A stretch of 64,000 bases of DNA from Luminiphilus sp051201685 (GTDB lineage: Bacteria; Pseudomonadota; Gammaproteobacteria; Pseudomonadales; Halieaceae), in the NCBI RefSeq assembly GCF_051201685.1, contig NZ_CP179213.1:1-64000 (forward strand), written 5' to 3'. The translations under genes and the position numbers were made by a program. Under the pieces are notes generated by a model. The model was not told the origin of the DNA. It ran no database searches and saw only the letters and a list, made by a program, of their open reading frames with translations. Shown piece after piece: positions 55,634 through 64,000 of this stretch (the first letter of the stretch is position 1; each line of letters starts with the position of its first letter).

Positions 55634-56346
55634 CCGTCGACTTTCAAACCCTTGCTCTGGGCTCGGGACAGATGCTTCTCGATGTCGGCTGTGGTGAGGG
55701 TCGGCACACGCTAGCCGCCTATTTAAAGTCGGGCGTGACGGCTGTGGGTGTTGACCTAGGCTTAGCCGATCTGGAAACAGCCCGCGGCCGCATTGCCGAC
55801 ATGGAGGCCTATGATCCCGAGGGTGAAATAGAATTTCTTCAGGGTGACGCGACTGCTTTACCGTTTCCCGATAACCACTTCGATCATGTGATTTGCAGTG
55901 AGGTGCTGGAGCATATTCCCAACTTTATCGCCGTGATTGGAGAGTTAAACCGGGTATTAAAGCCCGGGGGAAATTTATGTGTGAGCGTGCCCAGGGCTTG
56001 GCCAGAGCGGCTTTGCTGGTGGCTGAGTAAGGATTATTACAATACACCCGGTGGCCATATTCGTATTTTTAATGCGGGCTTTCTGCGGCAAGAAATTCTC
56101 CGTCATGGCCTTAATTGCTATCGCCAGCATGGCGCTCACGCCTTACACGTTCCTTACTGGTGGCTACGTTGTTTGTTATGGCACGAGGGCGAGGAGCACC
56201 CATGGGTGGCGGCTTATCATCGCTTTTTGGTCTGGGACCTTATGGAGCAGCCGGCTTTAACACGTTGGATCGACAAGCTTTGTAATCCCTGGATGGGGAA
56301 AAGCGTGGTGATGTATTTCAACAAGCCTCGAGGTGTCAGTCCATGA
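55627..56346 (+). CDS. Class I SAM-dependent methyltransferase
   Basis: Rossmann-fold methyltransferase of the Methyltransf_11 type, 239 residues. The SAM motif is LLDVGCGEGRHT (about residues 17-28), with a later DHVICSEVLEHIPN and LKPGGNLCVSVPR. The substrate is unknown; context points to a sugar or glycolipid. The GTG at 55627 overlaps the glycosyltransferase stop by seven bases and has AGGGGGA nine bases upstream. The frame extends to 55519, but that is inside the upstream gene. The next gene overlaps by four bases. Confidence 0.9.
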   Translation: MLTVDFQTLALGSGQMLLDVGCGEGRHTLAAYLKSGVTAVGVDLGLADLETARGRIADMEAYDPEGEIEFLQGDATALPFPDNHFDHVICSEVLEHIPNFIAVIGELNRVLKPGGNLCVSVPRAWPERLCWWLSKDYYNTPGGHIRIFNAGFLRQEILRHGLNCYRQHGAHALHVPYWWLRCLLWHEGEEHPWVAAYHRFLVWDLMEQPALTRWIDKLCNPWMGKSVVMYFNKPRGVSP

Positions 56347-57410
56347 GTGGCCTGTACTTAAGCCGTGGTCTCTATCCCCGTGAATTTTTGCAACCTACGG
56401 TCGATTTTCTGCTGCGCACTCAGCGCCCTTGGGGAGAGATTCCTTGGTTTGAAGGAGGTCACTCTGATCCTTGGGATCACACCGAAGCGGCCATGGGGTT
56501 ATCAATCGCTGGAGAATTTACGGCGGCTGTGCGTGCTTATCGCTGGCTTGCGGATACGCAGTTGGATGATGGCAGTTGGTGGCGCAGTTACCGCGAGGGT
56601 GAGCCTGACAATCCCGATCGTCGGGAATCCAACTATGTGGCTTATGTTGCCACAGGTGTTTGGCACCATTATCTCATCACGGGTGACCTGGTTTTTTTGC
56701 AAGAGTTTTTCCCCGTTATCGATGCGGCTATGGGTTTTGTACTGAAACTGCAGGGCGATGCCGGGGAAATTGATTGGGCGGTTGATGCGAGTGGGGCTCC
56801 CATGGGCGATGCTCTGGTCACGGGTTGCAGCTCTATTTATAAGAGCCTTGAGTGTGCGGGGCATATTGCCGCAACCCTAGGCGTCCAGCGCAATGAATGG
56901 ATCGAAGCTAGGGCGGCCTTAGGCGTTGCCTTGCGCTCACGCCCCGACCGGTTTGACAGGACCTGGGCCTCCAAGTCGCGTTATGCGATGGACTGGTTTT
57001 ACCCGATCATTACGGGCTGGGTGCAGGGCGCAGCGGCTAGCGATCGTCTCGATGCACGCTGGAACGAATTTGTTGAGACCGGTATGGGTTGCCGCTGCGA
57101 AACCCAAGAACCCTGGGTAACGGTGGCCGAATCTTGTGAGCTTACGTTGGCGCTATTGGCTGCGGGGGATCGTAATCGTGCGGCAGAGCTATTTTCTTGG
57201 CTGACCCAGTGGCGCGACGGTGACGGTGCTTGGTGGACGGGCTATCAATTTGTCGAGCAGGTGCTGTGGCCCGATGAGAAGCCTACCTGGACTGCCGGAG
57301 CTATTATGCTCGCTGCCGATGCACTGACCCACCACACACCGGCCGCCACTCTGTTCCTCGAGGTGTGCGAACCCCCCCAACCACTGTCGGTCAGCGCTGC
57401 TCGAGATTAA
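56343..57410 (+). CDS. Alpha-toroid protein, prenyltransferase/squalene cyclase-like, unknown function
   Basis: 355 residues rich in tryptophan and helices, laid out as repeated helical hairpins. QW-type stretches are visible (TQLDDGSWW, about residues 76-84; QWRDGDGAWW, about 289-298). This suits an (alpha/alpha)6 toroid such as terpenoid cyclases, protein prenyltransferases or six-hairpin glycosidases. The class II cyclase DxDD motif is not present, so the name prenyltransferase should not be taken as an activity. WDHTEAAMGL and ESNYVAYVATGVWHH might line the cavity. Start ATG overlaps the methyltransferase stop (ATGA). Confidence 0.75.
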   Translation: MSGLYLSRGLYPREFLQPTVDFLLRTQRPWGEIPWFEGGHSDPWDHTEAAMGLSIAGEFTAAVRAYRWLADTQLDDGSWWRSYREGEPDNPDRRESNYVAYVATGVWHHYLITGDLVFLQEFFPVIDAAMGFVLKLQGDAGEIDWAVDASGAPMGDALVTGCSSIYKSLECAGHIAATLGVQRNEWIEARAALGVALRSRPDRFDRTWASKSRYAMDWFYPIITGWVQGAAASDRLDARWNEFVETGMGCRCETQEPWVTVAESCELTLALLAAGDRNRAAELFSWLTQWRDGDGAWWTGYQFVEQVLWPDEKPTWTAGAIMLAADALTHHTPAATLFLEVCEPPQPLSVSAARD

Positions 57411-57411
57411 G

Positions 57412-58020
57412 TTAGGCGAGTCTGCGCAGGGCTCTCAATGAGTCAACAGCACCGCAGGCTTCGTAAAGCCCAGAATCAATGGCGAGTCGCCAAATGGTGA
57501 AGGGTGCCTGACCTCCCGTGCTGGCATCGGGAAACACATCGTGGATGGCCAGAATGCCCCCGGGTAGCACGCGATGGCCTACGCTGCGCCAATCGGTTAA
57601 TGCGGCCTCAAGACTATGACCACCATCAATAAAGACCATGCCTAGCGTGTTCGGCAAAATGGCTTGTGCCTGTTGCGTGCCGGCAACAATCGGAATAACG
57701 ATATCCTCAACGCCAGCTTGGGCAATGTTGCGGCGAAACTCACGCAGGGTATCAACACGACCCTCACCATCGACAAGGTCGGCATCGAAAAACATTTCAC
57801 CGGGCTGGTGTTCTTCTGAGCCGCGATGGTGATCAAGCGCAAGCACGACGGTGCCGGCTAATTTAGCCCCTTGTGCCAGCCAAATTGTGGAGCGCCCGCA
57901 CCAACTCCCTATTTCGAGCACGGGCCCAAGGCACCCAGCTTCACAAGCCAGGGCAGATAATAATTCGCCCTCGTCATCGGTGAGAAAGCCGCGGACATTA
58001 GTCCCTGGGGGGGTGGCCAT
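57412..58020 (-). CDS. Class I SAM-dependent methyltransferase (Methyltransf_24-like)
   Basis: 202 residues. It has the SAM motif VLEIGSWCGRSTIWLA (about residues 34-49) and the acidic FIDGGHSLEAALTDW segment (about 129-143), followed by LPGGILAIHDVF. This resembles the Methyltransf_24/cephalosporin hydroxylase-like group. The substrate is unknown. It points toward the alpha-toroid gene with a single base between the two stops, so the four genes behave as one locus with the last on the other strand. Confidence 0.85.
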   Translation of the reverse strand: MATPPGTNVRGFLTDDEGELLSALACEAGCLGPVLEIGSWCGRSTIWLAQGAKLAGTVVLALDHHRGSEEHQPGEMFFDADLVDGEGRVDTLREFRRNIAQAGVEDIVIPIVAGTQQAQAILPNTLGMVFIDGGHSLEAALTDWRSVGHRVLPGGILAIHDVFPDASTGGQAPFTIWRLAIDSGLYEACGAVDSLRALRRLA

Positions 58021-58405
58021 GAGTTACTCCAAATCGTGCCATGTCAGCGCGCAGTATACCGGAGGGTGTGGGTTATTTTTGAGGTGCTTGCAGACGAGGG
58101 GTGTAGTTTGGTGTATTCGCGAATTCTGAAAGGGGCTTGGTGCCTTTAGCCGAAAGGGGCTCGGTGCTTTTAGAAAGGTGGCCTCAACGTTGCTCTGCCT
58201 TCGGGTACGCCACCGCCGTTTTTATGCGGCCATTGTAAGTGTTGTTGTGTCGGCAGTTGCAACGGCGACTTTAATCACCATTTCGATGATCTGTATTACT
58301 GCGTTAAGAACGCACCACTGAATGCCCAAAAGCATTCAGCAGCTATTATCTGAGGATCGTATGAAGCCCTGAGATTATGGGCTTAGGCAATCCTGATCTC
58401 TTCAA
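58021..58405. other. Intergenic region with tandem repeat and stem-loops
   Basis: A 385-bp stretch without a supportable gene. It holds a 24-bp-period tandem repeat (58128-58173). A perfect eight-bp stem CTGAATGC/GCATTCAG follows at 58318-58325/58332-58339, then an AAGCCC/GGGCTT stem at 58364-58369/58379-58384 and a CCTGAT/ATCAGG stem at 58392-58397/58405-58410. The last overlaps the tolC stop. The stem-loops probably mark the end of the tolC transcript, but no T run is seen. The promoter of the minus-strand methyltransferase gene should lie near 58030-58100. Confidence 0.6.
58128..58173. repeat. Two copies of a 22-bp direct repeat, 24-bp period
   Basis: The copy at 58128-58149 (GAAAGGGGCTTGGTGCCTTT plus AG) and the one at 58152-58173 differ at only two positions and are two bases apart. 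Probably a local duplication; possible regulator binding sites. Confidence 0.75.
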
Positions 58406-59878
58406 TCAGGGTGTCGTACTGTCGGTCTCATTTTGAGTGCCCGCGGCCGATGCTGCCGGCGGTGGAATCAGGGCTGCATCAAGCCGCGCCACGTCGTCGG
58501 GTGATAGAGTGCCCGAGTTCTCCTTGAGCCTAAGCAGGTTCACGACATAGTCGTAGCGTGCGTTGGCGTAGTCTCGCAAAGAGGTGTAGAGCAGGTTTTG
58601 CGCGTTCAGCACGTCAACAATGTTGCGTGTTCCAACGTCATAACCCGCTTCGGTGGCATCCAGCGCGCTTTGCGCCGAGCGGATCGACTGCTTACGAGCT
58701 CTGACTCGTGCGGCATCAGACTTCACCGTCATATGCAGTGAGCGTGCATTAGTGATCGTCGTGCGCTCAAGGTTAACGCGGCTTTCCTTCGCAGCAATAT
58801 GCTGTTGTGCCGACTGTCGCCGTTGGGCATGCAGGCGTCCACCCTGGAAAATGGGCACGTTTAAGCGGACTTCCCAAACCTCCCGAGTATCTTGCGAGTC
58901 GGGCTGTATTTGGAATAATTGTCGCGGTTCAGAGATCTGGCTGCCATCGGTGTCTGTGTCCGAGTACTGGTAACTCGCCGTCACTGTTGGAGCATGCCCC
59001 ATAGCGCTCGCTTTAGCCCCTTGCCTTGCTGACTCTTCGGCATAACGTGCTGCTGCTAGATCGTAGTTATTGTCCAAGGCAAACTTTACCCAAGCCGCAC
59101 GATCCGCAGGCGCCGGGGGTTGTGCCTCAAAATCTTCACTGAGACGAAAAAGGTCACCGTGTGTTTGCCCGGTCAAAATGGACAGTCGCTCTTTGGCCAC
59201 GTCGACATTGTTTTCTTCAACAATGCGTTGAACCTCGGCTAAGTCTCGCGCTGCCTCCGCCTCATAGACGTCAGTGATGGCAATGAGGCCAACTTCAAAA
59301 CGTTGCTGAGTTTGTTCCAGTTGTCGCGAAAAGGCGCGTTCAGCGGCTGAGGCAGCTGCTAAATTATCTTGAGCTCGCAGGACGGCCAAGTAAGCATCTA
59401 CGGTGCGTACAATCAAATTTTGCGTTGCGGCGGCAAATTCCGCCTCGGCTTGTTTGCTGAACTCCTGGCCTGACTGCAAGTTGTACCAGGCAGAGAGATC
59501 AAACAGGGGCTGAGCAAGGGCGACATTCCACCCCTCGGTTTCGGTGTCTCTTTTGTTAAAGCCATCGGCGATAATAGGAACGGTCTGCCCAGAGCTGGGG
59601 TCGGCGTCGAAGCCCACGATTTGCGGGCTTACGGTCTCGTTCACGTTGCCTGTAATACTGTAGCCGGCGCTTACTTGGGGTAGAAGTGCTGACAAGGCCA
59701 GATTTTCTGTTTCCAGATTGGCTAGATATTGGGCTTCCTGCGCGCGCAGCTGAGCATCGTTTTGCAGCGCCAGTTCATAGATATCGAGCAATGTATCGCT
59801 GTAGCTCTGTGAGCTTATGGGCATCAAGACCGCCACGGCTAGCCCCAGCAGGGTGCGGCGGATAAACAGGGGTGTCAT
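58406..59878 (-). CDS. tolC: TolC-family outer membrane channel
   Basis: Trimeric outer-membrane exit duct for efflux pumps and type I secretion. The 490-residue precursor has a signal peptide (about residues 1-27) followed directly by LLDIYELALQNDAQLRAQEAQYLA, the TolC opening. Two repeated halves of long helices and strands follow, and the C-terminal half contains GYDVGTRNIVDVLNAQNLLY, a family hallmark. It is divergent from yqiB, with a 173-bp gap. Confidence 0.95.
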   Translation of the reverse strand: MTPLFIRRTLLGLAVAVLMPISSQSYSDTLLDIYELALQNDAQLRAQEAQYLANLETENLALSALLPQVSAGYSITGNVNETVSPQIVGFDADPSSGQTVPIIADGFNKRDTETEGWNVALAQPLFDLSAWYNLQSGQEFSKQAEAEFAAATQNLIVRTVDAYLAVLRAQDNLAAASAAERAFSRQLEQTQQRFEVGLIAITDVYEAEAARDLAEVQRIVEENNVDVAKERLSILTGQTHGDLFRLSEDFEAQPPAPADRAAWVKFALDNNYDLAAARYAEESARQGAKASAMGHAPTVTASYQYSDTDTDGSQISEPRQLFQIQPDSQDTREVWEVRLNVPIFQGGRLHAQRRQSAQQHIAAKESRVNLERTTITNARSLHMTVKSDAARVRARKQSIRSAQSALDATEAGYDVGTRNIVDVLNAQNLLYTSLRDYANARYDYVVNLLRLKENSGTLSPDDVARLDAALIPPPAASAAGTQNETDSTTP

Positions 59879-60051
59879 GGAAACTCCTTAAGTGAGCGCG
59901 GTTTCGCGGGCCATAGTCTAACACTCGACGCAGCCCGGTGAAGGTGAACTTTTAACCTGATACGACTGATCCGAAACAATCCGTTGTCGTTTCTATCCTG
60001 CGCTAGGCCTCAGCTATTGCTACACTCCGGTTATCGGTTAGAGGTAAACCA

Positions 60052-60522
60052 ATGAAGGAACAAACGGGTCGTACCCGCAACAAAAGGTCGCGCTACAGCG
60101 TAGACATTGGTGACTTGCACAGTTTGTGCGAGACCAACTACCTGCGTTTGTTGCGTGTCTTTCCGGGCTACGAGACCAACAACTCGGTCGAAATCACCGC
60201 AAATCATTTAACACTGGTCTTTGATGTTGTTGAGCGTACCCGCTATACGACCCTGTTTCGAGTAACGCAACGGGGCCAGCAAGGCTTACCGGCGATGAAC
60301 TTAGACCTCAGGCTGTACCACGATGCGAGTATGGCCGAAATAGTGGCTTTTCAGCGCCATCGACACTTGGAGGGTCGTTACGATTATCCCAATCCCAATA
60401 TGTACCAACGGGATGAGAAAGTGCAACAGAATCGGTATTTGGCTGAAATACTTGAGCTTTGTCTGGCTGAAGGCCGCCTGACCAATGAGTTTAGTTCATG
60501 GGTACCTTCTGGCCATGAATAG
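60052..60522 (+). CDS. yqiB: YqiB-type protein (DUF1249)
   Basis: 156-residue protein of unknown biochemical role. The N-terminal YSVDIGDLHSLCETNYLRLLRVFP and the later LDLRLYHDASMAEIVAFQRHR are what I know from DUF1249. In E. coli it lies between nudF and cpdA near parE, and here it also precedes cpdA. Overlaps cpdA by eight bases. Confidence 0.9.
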   Translation: MKEQTGRTRNKRSRYSVDIGDLHSLCETNYLRLLRVFPGYETNNSVEITANHLTLVFDVVERTRYTTLFRVTQRGQQGLPAMNLDLRLYHDASMAEIVAFQRHRHLEGRYDYPNPNMYQRDEKVQQNRYLAEILELCLAEGRLTNEFSSWVPSGHE

Positions 60523-61342
60523 TCCGTTACGCGGTGATTGCCTGCTGAACAACAGCGGCACCCTCACGCTAGTTCAGGTAACCGATGCCCATCTAATGGC
60601 TGCAGAGGGCGGTCGCTTACTCAATGTAGATACCGACGACTCTCTAGCTGCTGTTCTTGAACTCGTTGTGGCTAACACCGCGGCACCGGATGGTTTGTTG
60701 ATTACAGGCGATATCGCTGGTGATGGTGCAAGTGACGCTTACCAGCGCTTAGCTCGAGCACTTGATGTTATTCCTGCCCCTAGCTTTTGGTTACCGGGAA
60801 ACCACGATGACTGTGACGAGTCTGATGTGGGCCGTGAGCATTTCATTCGCACAATTACAAACCCGCACTGGCTGATTGTGATGTTAGATTCACAGCAGGC
60901 GGATGCCGTGGGTGGCCACCTGTCAGCGAGTGAGCTCGACGCGCTATCACAGGCGGTAGATCGTGCTAACCAAGAGGGCAAACACTTGTTAGTGGCGTTG
61001 CATCACCCGTTACACCCGGTGGGTTGTGATTGGCTTGATCCTCAGCGCGTCGCGAACAGTGCGGCCTTTGAACTTGAAGTACAGCGTTGTCGGCAACAGG
61101 TTGTGGTCATTGCGGGACATGTGCATCAGGAGAGTGATCAGCAAAGCACCGGAATACGCTATCTCACGACGCCTTCGACCTGCATTCAATTTGCGCCCAA
61201 TCAAGTAAATTTTAAGGTAGACAACCAAGCACCGGGATACCGTTGGTTGCGACTAGCACCCTCGGGTGAGGTTGAAACCGGTGTCGAGCGGGTCACAGAC
61301 CGGGAGTTTCCGGTTGACCTGAACTCGGGTGGTTACCTTTAA
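60515..61342 (+). CDS. cpdA: CpdA-type metallophosphoesterase (cAMP phosphodiesterase)
   Basis: Calcineurin-fold phosphoesterase of class III cAMP phosphodiesterase type, expected to hydrolyse 3',5'-cAMP. 275 residues from the ATG at 60515. The metal motifs are all present: TDAHL (D and H, near residue 26), GDIAGDG (near 67), GNHDD (near 94), HHPLHP and GHVHQ. The name follows synteny with yqiB and parE; other phosphodiesterase substrates are possible. Confidence 0.9.
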   Translation: MNSPLRGDCLLNNSGTLTLVQVTDAHLMAAEGGRLLNVDTDDSLAAVLELVVANTAAPDGLLITGDIAGDGASDAYQRLARALDVIPAPSFWLPGNHDDCDESDVGREHFIRTITNPHWLIVMLDSQQADAVGGHLSASELDALSQAVDRANQEGKHLLVALHHPLHPVGCDWLDPQRVANSAAFELEVQRCRQQVVVIAGHVHQESDQQSTGIRYLTTPSTCIQFAPNQVNFKVDNQAPGYRWLRLAPSGEVETGVERVTDREFPVDLNSGGYL

Positions 61343-61351
61343 GCTCAAGGC

Positions 61352-61389
61352 AATCGGCGAGGTGGGTGCCGAACTCGCCTTAGCCGATT
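61352..61389. other. Stem-loop after cpdA
   Basis: GGCGAG at 61356-61361 can pair with CTCGCC at 61374-61379. Alternatively AATCGGC at 61352-61358 can pair with GCCGATT at 61383-61389. The two pairings compete. It lies between cpdA and parE and may slow or end transcription; there is no T run. Confidence 0.35.
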
Positions 61390-61450
61390 CATGGGTCATG
61401 ATAATTGACCTAACTATTGATCAAAATCGACAGAGAATGACAACACGCCA

Positions 61451-63340
61451 ATGAGCCAGTACAACGCCGACGCAATTGAGGTCCTCACCGGGTTAGAACC
61501 CGTACGCAAACGTCCCGGTATGTATACCGATACGATGCGGCCCAATCACCTTGCTCAAGAGGTAATCGACAACTCGGTAGATGAGGCTCTGGCCGGTCAT
61601 GCCGATCAGGTTGACGTGGTACTGCACAGCAATGGGGGTATCAGCATTCAGGATAATGGCCGGGGTATGCCGGTCGACCTGCACCCGGTTCAAAAACTTC
61701 CGGGGGTCGAAGTTATTTTATCGACCCTACATGCGGGCGGTAAATTCTCAGATAAGAATTACCAATTTAGTGGAGGCCTGCATGGGGTTGGCGTATCGGT
61801 AGTCAACGCGCTTTCAAAAAGGCTCGATATTACGATCAAGCGCGATGGCAACATTTACACCATGGCTTTTGAAGGCGGAGAAAAAGTTGAAGATCTTGCG
61901 GTGGCTGGAACCTGCGGTAAACGCAACACCGGCACTCAAATTCGCTTTGACCCCGATCCACAGTATTTTGACTCCCCCAATTTTTCCCTGCCCCGCTTAA
62001 TTCATGTTCTGCGTGCCAAGGCGGTGCTTTGCCCGGGTCTTCGGGTCACCCTGCTTGATGAGAAGAAGAATGAGCGCAGCGAATGGTTCTATGAGGATGG
62101 TATTTCTGATTACCTGATGGATGCGACCATCGATTATCCCGTCATTCCTGAAAAGCCCTTTACGTATCACTTTAGCGGCGAAACAGAGGCTGTTGATTGG
62201 GCTATTCAGTGGCTACCTGAGGGAGGCGATGTAGTCGCAGAGTCTTATGTAAATTTAATACCCACGGCCCAGGGGGGCACGCACGTTAATGGCTTGCGCT
62301 CGGGCTTGCTTGAGGCTTTGCGCGAATTCTGTGAGCTTCGCAGTCTCTTGCCCCGTGGGGTAAAGCTCACCGCAGAGGATATTTGGGACCGCTGTTGTTT
62401 TGTTCTGTCGTCAAAGCTTCAGGATCCGCAATTTTCTGGGCAGACCAAAGAGCGTTTGTCTTCCCGGGAGGCTGCAGGCTTTGTTTCTGGCGTGGCCAAA
62501 GATGCCTTTAGCCTCTGGTTAAACCAGCACACCGCCGAGGCGGAGTTGTTAGCTGAGCTGTGTATTAATCGCGCGCAAGCGCGCTTGCGGTCGGCCAAAA
62601 AAGTTGTGCGAAAAAAGGTGACTTCAGGTCCTGCACTGCCGGGCAAGCTAGCAGACTGCACCTCTGAAGACCCCGCCTACGGTGAGTTGTTTTTAGTCGA
62701 GGGAGACTCGGCGGGTGGCTCTGCCAAACAAGCTCGAAACCGTGAGTTTCAGGCGATCTTGCCGCTGCGCGGTAAGATTTTGAATACCTGGGAGGTCGAT
62801 GCCCAAGAAATTCTCGCCTCCGCAGAGGTTTACAATATATCTGTGGCGCTAGGGATCGATCCGGCTAGCGATGATCTGTCTGGGTTGCGCTACCACAAGG
62901 TCTGCATTCTTGCTGACGCAGACTCCGACGGTCTGCACATTGCGACCCTGATCTGCGCACTATTTTTACGGCATTTCCAGCCGCTGGTGCGAGCGGGGCA
63001 TGTTTATGTCGCCATGCCGCCCTTGTATCGAATCGATGTCGGTAAAGAGGTGTATTACGCACTCGACGACGCTGAGCGCAACGGCATACTCGAGCGTTTG
63101 GCGGCAGAAAATAAGCGTGCCAAACCCAACGTCCAGCGTTTTAAGGGGTTGGGAGAGATGAATCCTGGGCAGCTCCGTGAGACGACAATGGATCCTGATA
63201 CTCGACGGTTAGTGCAGTTGGTGCTCGATGCCGATGCCGATACCCACGGCACTTTTGATATGCTGCTGGCCAAGAAACGATCAGGTGACAGAAAAACTTG
63301 GCTGGAGTCGAAGGGCGACTTGGCCGACATCGCCGGATAA
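61451..63340 (+). CDS. parE: DNA topoisomerase IV subunit B
   Basis: ATPase subunit of topoisomerase IV, which unlinks daughter chromosomes with ParC. 629 residues, matching E. coli ParE (630) and lacking the GyrB-specific insert. GHKL domain motifs: EVIDNSVDEALAG, DNGRGMPVD, SGGLHGVGVSVVN. TOPRIM motifs: EGDSAGGSAKQARNREFQ and DADSDGLHI. C-terminal QRFKGLGEMNPGQL. The operon gene yqiA, found between cpdA and parE in enterobacteria, is missing. ParC is not in the window. Confidence 0.97.
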   Translation: MSQYNADAIEVLTGLEPVRKRPGMYTDTMRPNHLAQEVIDNSVDEALAGHADQVDVVLHSNGGISIQDNGRGMPVDLHPVQKLPGVEVILSTLHAGGKFSDKNYQFSGGLHGVGVSVVNALSKRLDITIKRDGNIYTMAFEGGEKVEDLAVAGTCGKRNTGTQIRFDPDPQYFDSPNFSLPRLIHVLRAKAVLCPGLRVTLLDEKKNERSEWFYEDGISDYLMDATIDYPVIPEKPFTYHFSGETEAVDWAIQWLPEGGDVVAESYVNLIPTAQGGTHVNGLRSGLLEALREFCELRSLLPRGVKLTAEDIWDRCCFVLSSKLQDPQFSGQTKERLSSREAAGFVSGVAKDAFSLWLNQHTAEAELLAELCINRAQARLRSAKKVVRKKVTSGPALPGKLADCTSEDPAYGELFLVEGDSAGGSAKQARNREFQAILPLRGKILNTWEVDAQEILASAEVYNISVALGIDPASDDLSGLRYHKVCILADADSDGLHIATLICALFLRHFQPLVRAGHVYVAMPPLYRIDVGKEVYYALDDAERNGILERLAAENKRAKPNVQRFKGLGEMNPGQLRETTMDPDTRRLVQLVLDADADTHGTFDMLLAKKRSGDRKTWLESKGDLADIAG

Positions 63341-63379
63341 GCCACTATTGCGTAATAGTCGGCACCTGAGGAGATACCC

Positions 63380-63967
63380 ATGCCAATTTGGATTCGATCA
63401 CTTACCTGCGTTTTATTGCTGCTTATTACCCAGGCAACCCTTGCAGATTGGCGGCTTACTGCGGCATCTGAGGTGGGTTATGTATCGATTAAAAATAATG
63501 CCATTGCTGAAAATAATTATTTTTCAGGCGTTACCGGTAGCCTCAATAAAAAGGGGCAGTTGAAGGTCAGCATTGATCTCAGCACCGTCGAGACCCAGGT
63601 TGATATTCGTAACCAGCGTATGCGCGATTTGTTTTTCGAGATCACGCAATATCCCGAAGCTGTGGTAACTGCGCAGCTCGATATGCAAGAGCTTGCTCAG
63701 GTTGAATCGGGGGCACCTTTAGAACTTGTTAAGCCTTTTACGCTGTCACTTCACGGTGTCGAGAGCACCGCAGAGGCGCATTTGCGTATTGTTTCGGTGG
63801 GAGGTCGCGCTTGGGTTAGCACCGTGCAGCCTATTCTAATATCGGCCGCTGATTTTGGCTTAGAGGGAGGCGTTGCAGCGTTGCGAAAAATTGCGGGTCT
63901 AGAGGCCATCGCCGCTGTAGTTCCCGTTAGCGTCAACCTGAAACTCGTTAAAAAGTCAGTCGATTAA
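63380..63967 (+). CDS. YceI-family periplasmic protein
   Basis: Exported lipocalin-like protein, 195 residues before processing. The signal peptide is clear (LLLLITQATLADWRL, cut near residue 21). The body shows the YceI pattern SLNKKGQLKVSIDLSTVETQVDIRNQRMRDLFFEI. Family members bind isoprenoid or other lipids, and some sit next to cytochromes b561. Its partner here is not visible. It begins 39 bp after parE, with GAGGAGA upstream. Confidence 0.9.
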   Translation: MPIWIRSLTCVLLLLITQATLADWRLTAASEVGYVSIKNNAIAENNYFSGVTGSLNKKGQLKVSIDLSTVETQVDIRNQRMRDLFFEITQYPEAVVTAQLDMQELAQVESGAPLELVKPFTLSLHGVESTAEAHLRIVSVGGRAWVSTVQPILISAADFGLEGGVAALRKIAGLEAIAAVVPVSVNLKLVKKSVD

Positions 63968-64000
63968 CGCACCCCGGCGCTTTGTAAAACCCCTTGCAGT

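Overview
The window is about 64 kb of compact chromosome from a marine-type gammaproteobacterium. Gene content and order recall Pseudomonas, with a base composition near 50% GC by eye, so a Cellvibrionales/Halieaceae (OM60/NOR5-like) relative is my best guess; this is inference from synteny and not a database result. The left end is origin-proximal: dnaA (cut by the window edge), dnaN, recF and gyrB run on the + strand, and recF carries two 14-bp cores identical to the Pseudomonas-type parS centromere site.

Layout. 6-9.5 kb holds glyS/glyQ (-). 9.4-11.2 kb holds a lipid A-type acyltransferase and djlA (+). 11.2-16.9 kb is the def-fmt-rsmB-trkA-trkH block (-). 17.1-21.8 kb is the LysM-dprA-tsaC-hemF-aroE block (+), in which hemF is frameshifted at a run of ten G. 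21.8-22.7 kb has yrdA and a YheV zinc-ribbon gene. 23.1-30.8 kb is a full aa3-type cytochrome c oxidase cluster (coxB with a fused cytochrome c domain, coxA, ctaG, coxC, DUF2909, SURF1, a Sco-like protein, cyoE, SCO), from which heme A synthase is missing. 30.8-36.1 kb has polA, engB, cytochromes c5 and c4, and dsbA. 36.0-38.4 kb is a divergent Lrp-family regulator and leuA pair. 38.5-43.7 kb has a membrane GGDEF cyclase, a lipoprotein, ilvD and argA. 44.0-49.6 kb has an orphan GspE/PilB ATPase, glnE and ilvE. 49.7-58.0 kb is the most accessory-looking part: a lysophospholipase-like hydrolase, the four dTDP-rhamnose genes split into two converging pairs, and a four-gene glycosyltransferase / methyltransferase / alpha-toroid / methyltransferase cluster of unknown product. 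58.4-64 kb returns to core genes: tolC, yqiB, cpdA, parE and a YceI protein.

Functionally the window joins replication initiation and topology (DnaA, DnaN, RecF, GyrB, ParE, PolA), translation and tRNA modification (GlyQS, Fmt, Def, RsmB, TsaC), aerobic respiration and its redox helpers (Cox, cytochromes c4/c5, DsbA, HemF), branched-chain amino acid and arginine synthesis (LeuA, IlvD, IlvE, ArgA), nitrogen control (GlnE) and surface polysaccharide (Rml and the neighbouring cluster). I found no tRNA, rRNA, insertion sequence, prophage or CRISPR array. Overlapping gene ends are very frequent, both in operons and between convergent genes.
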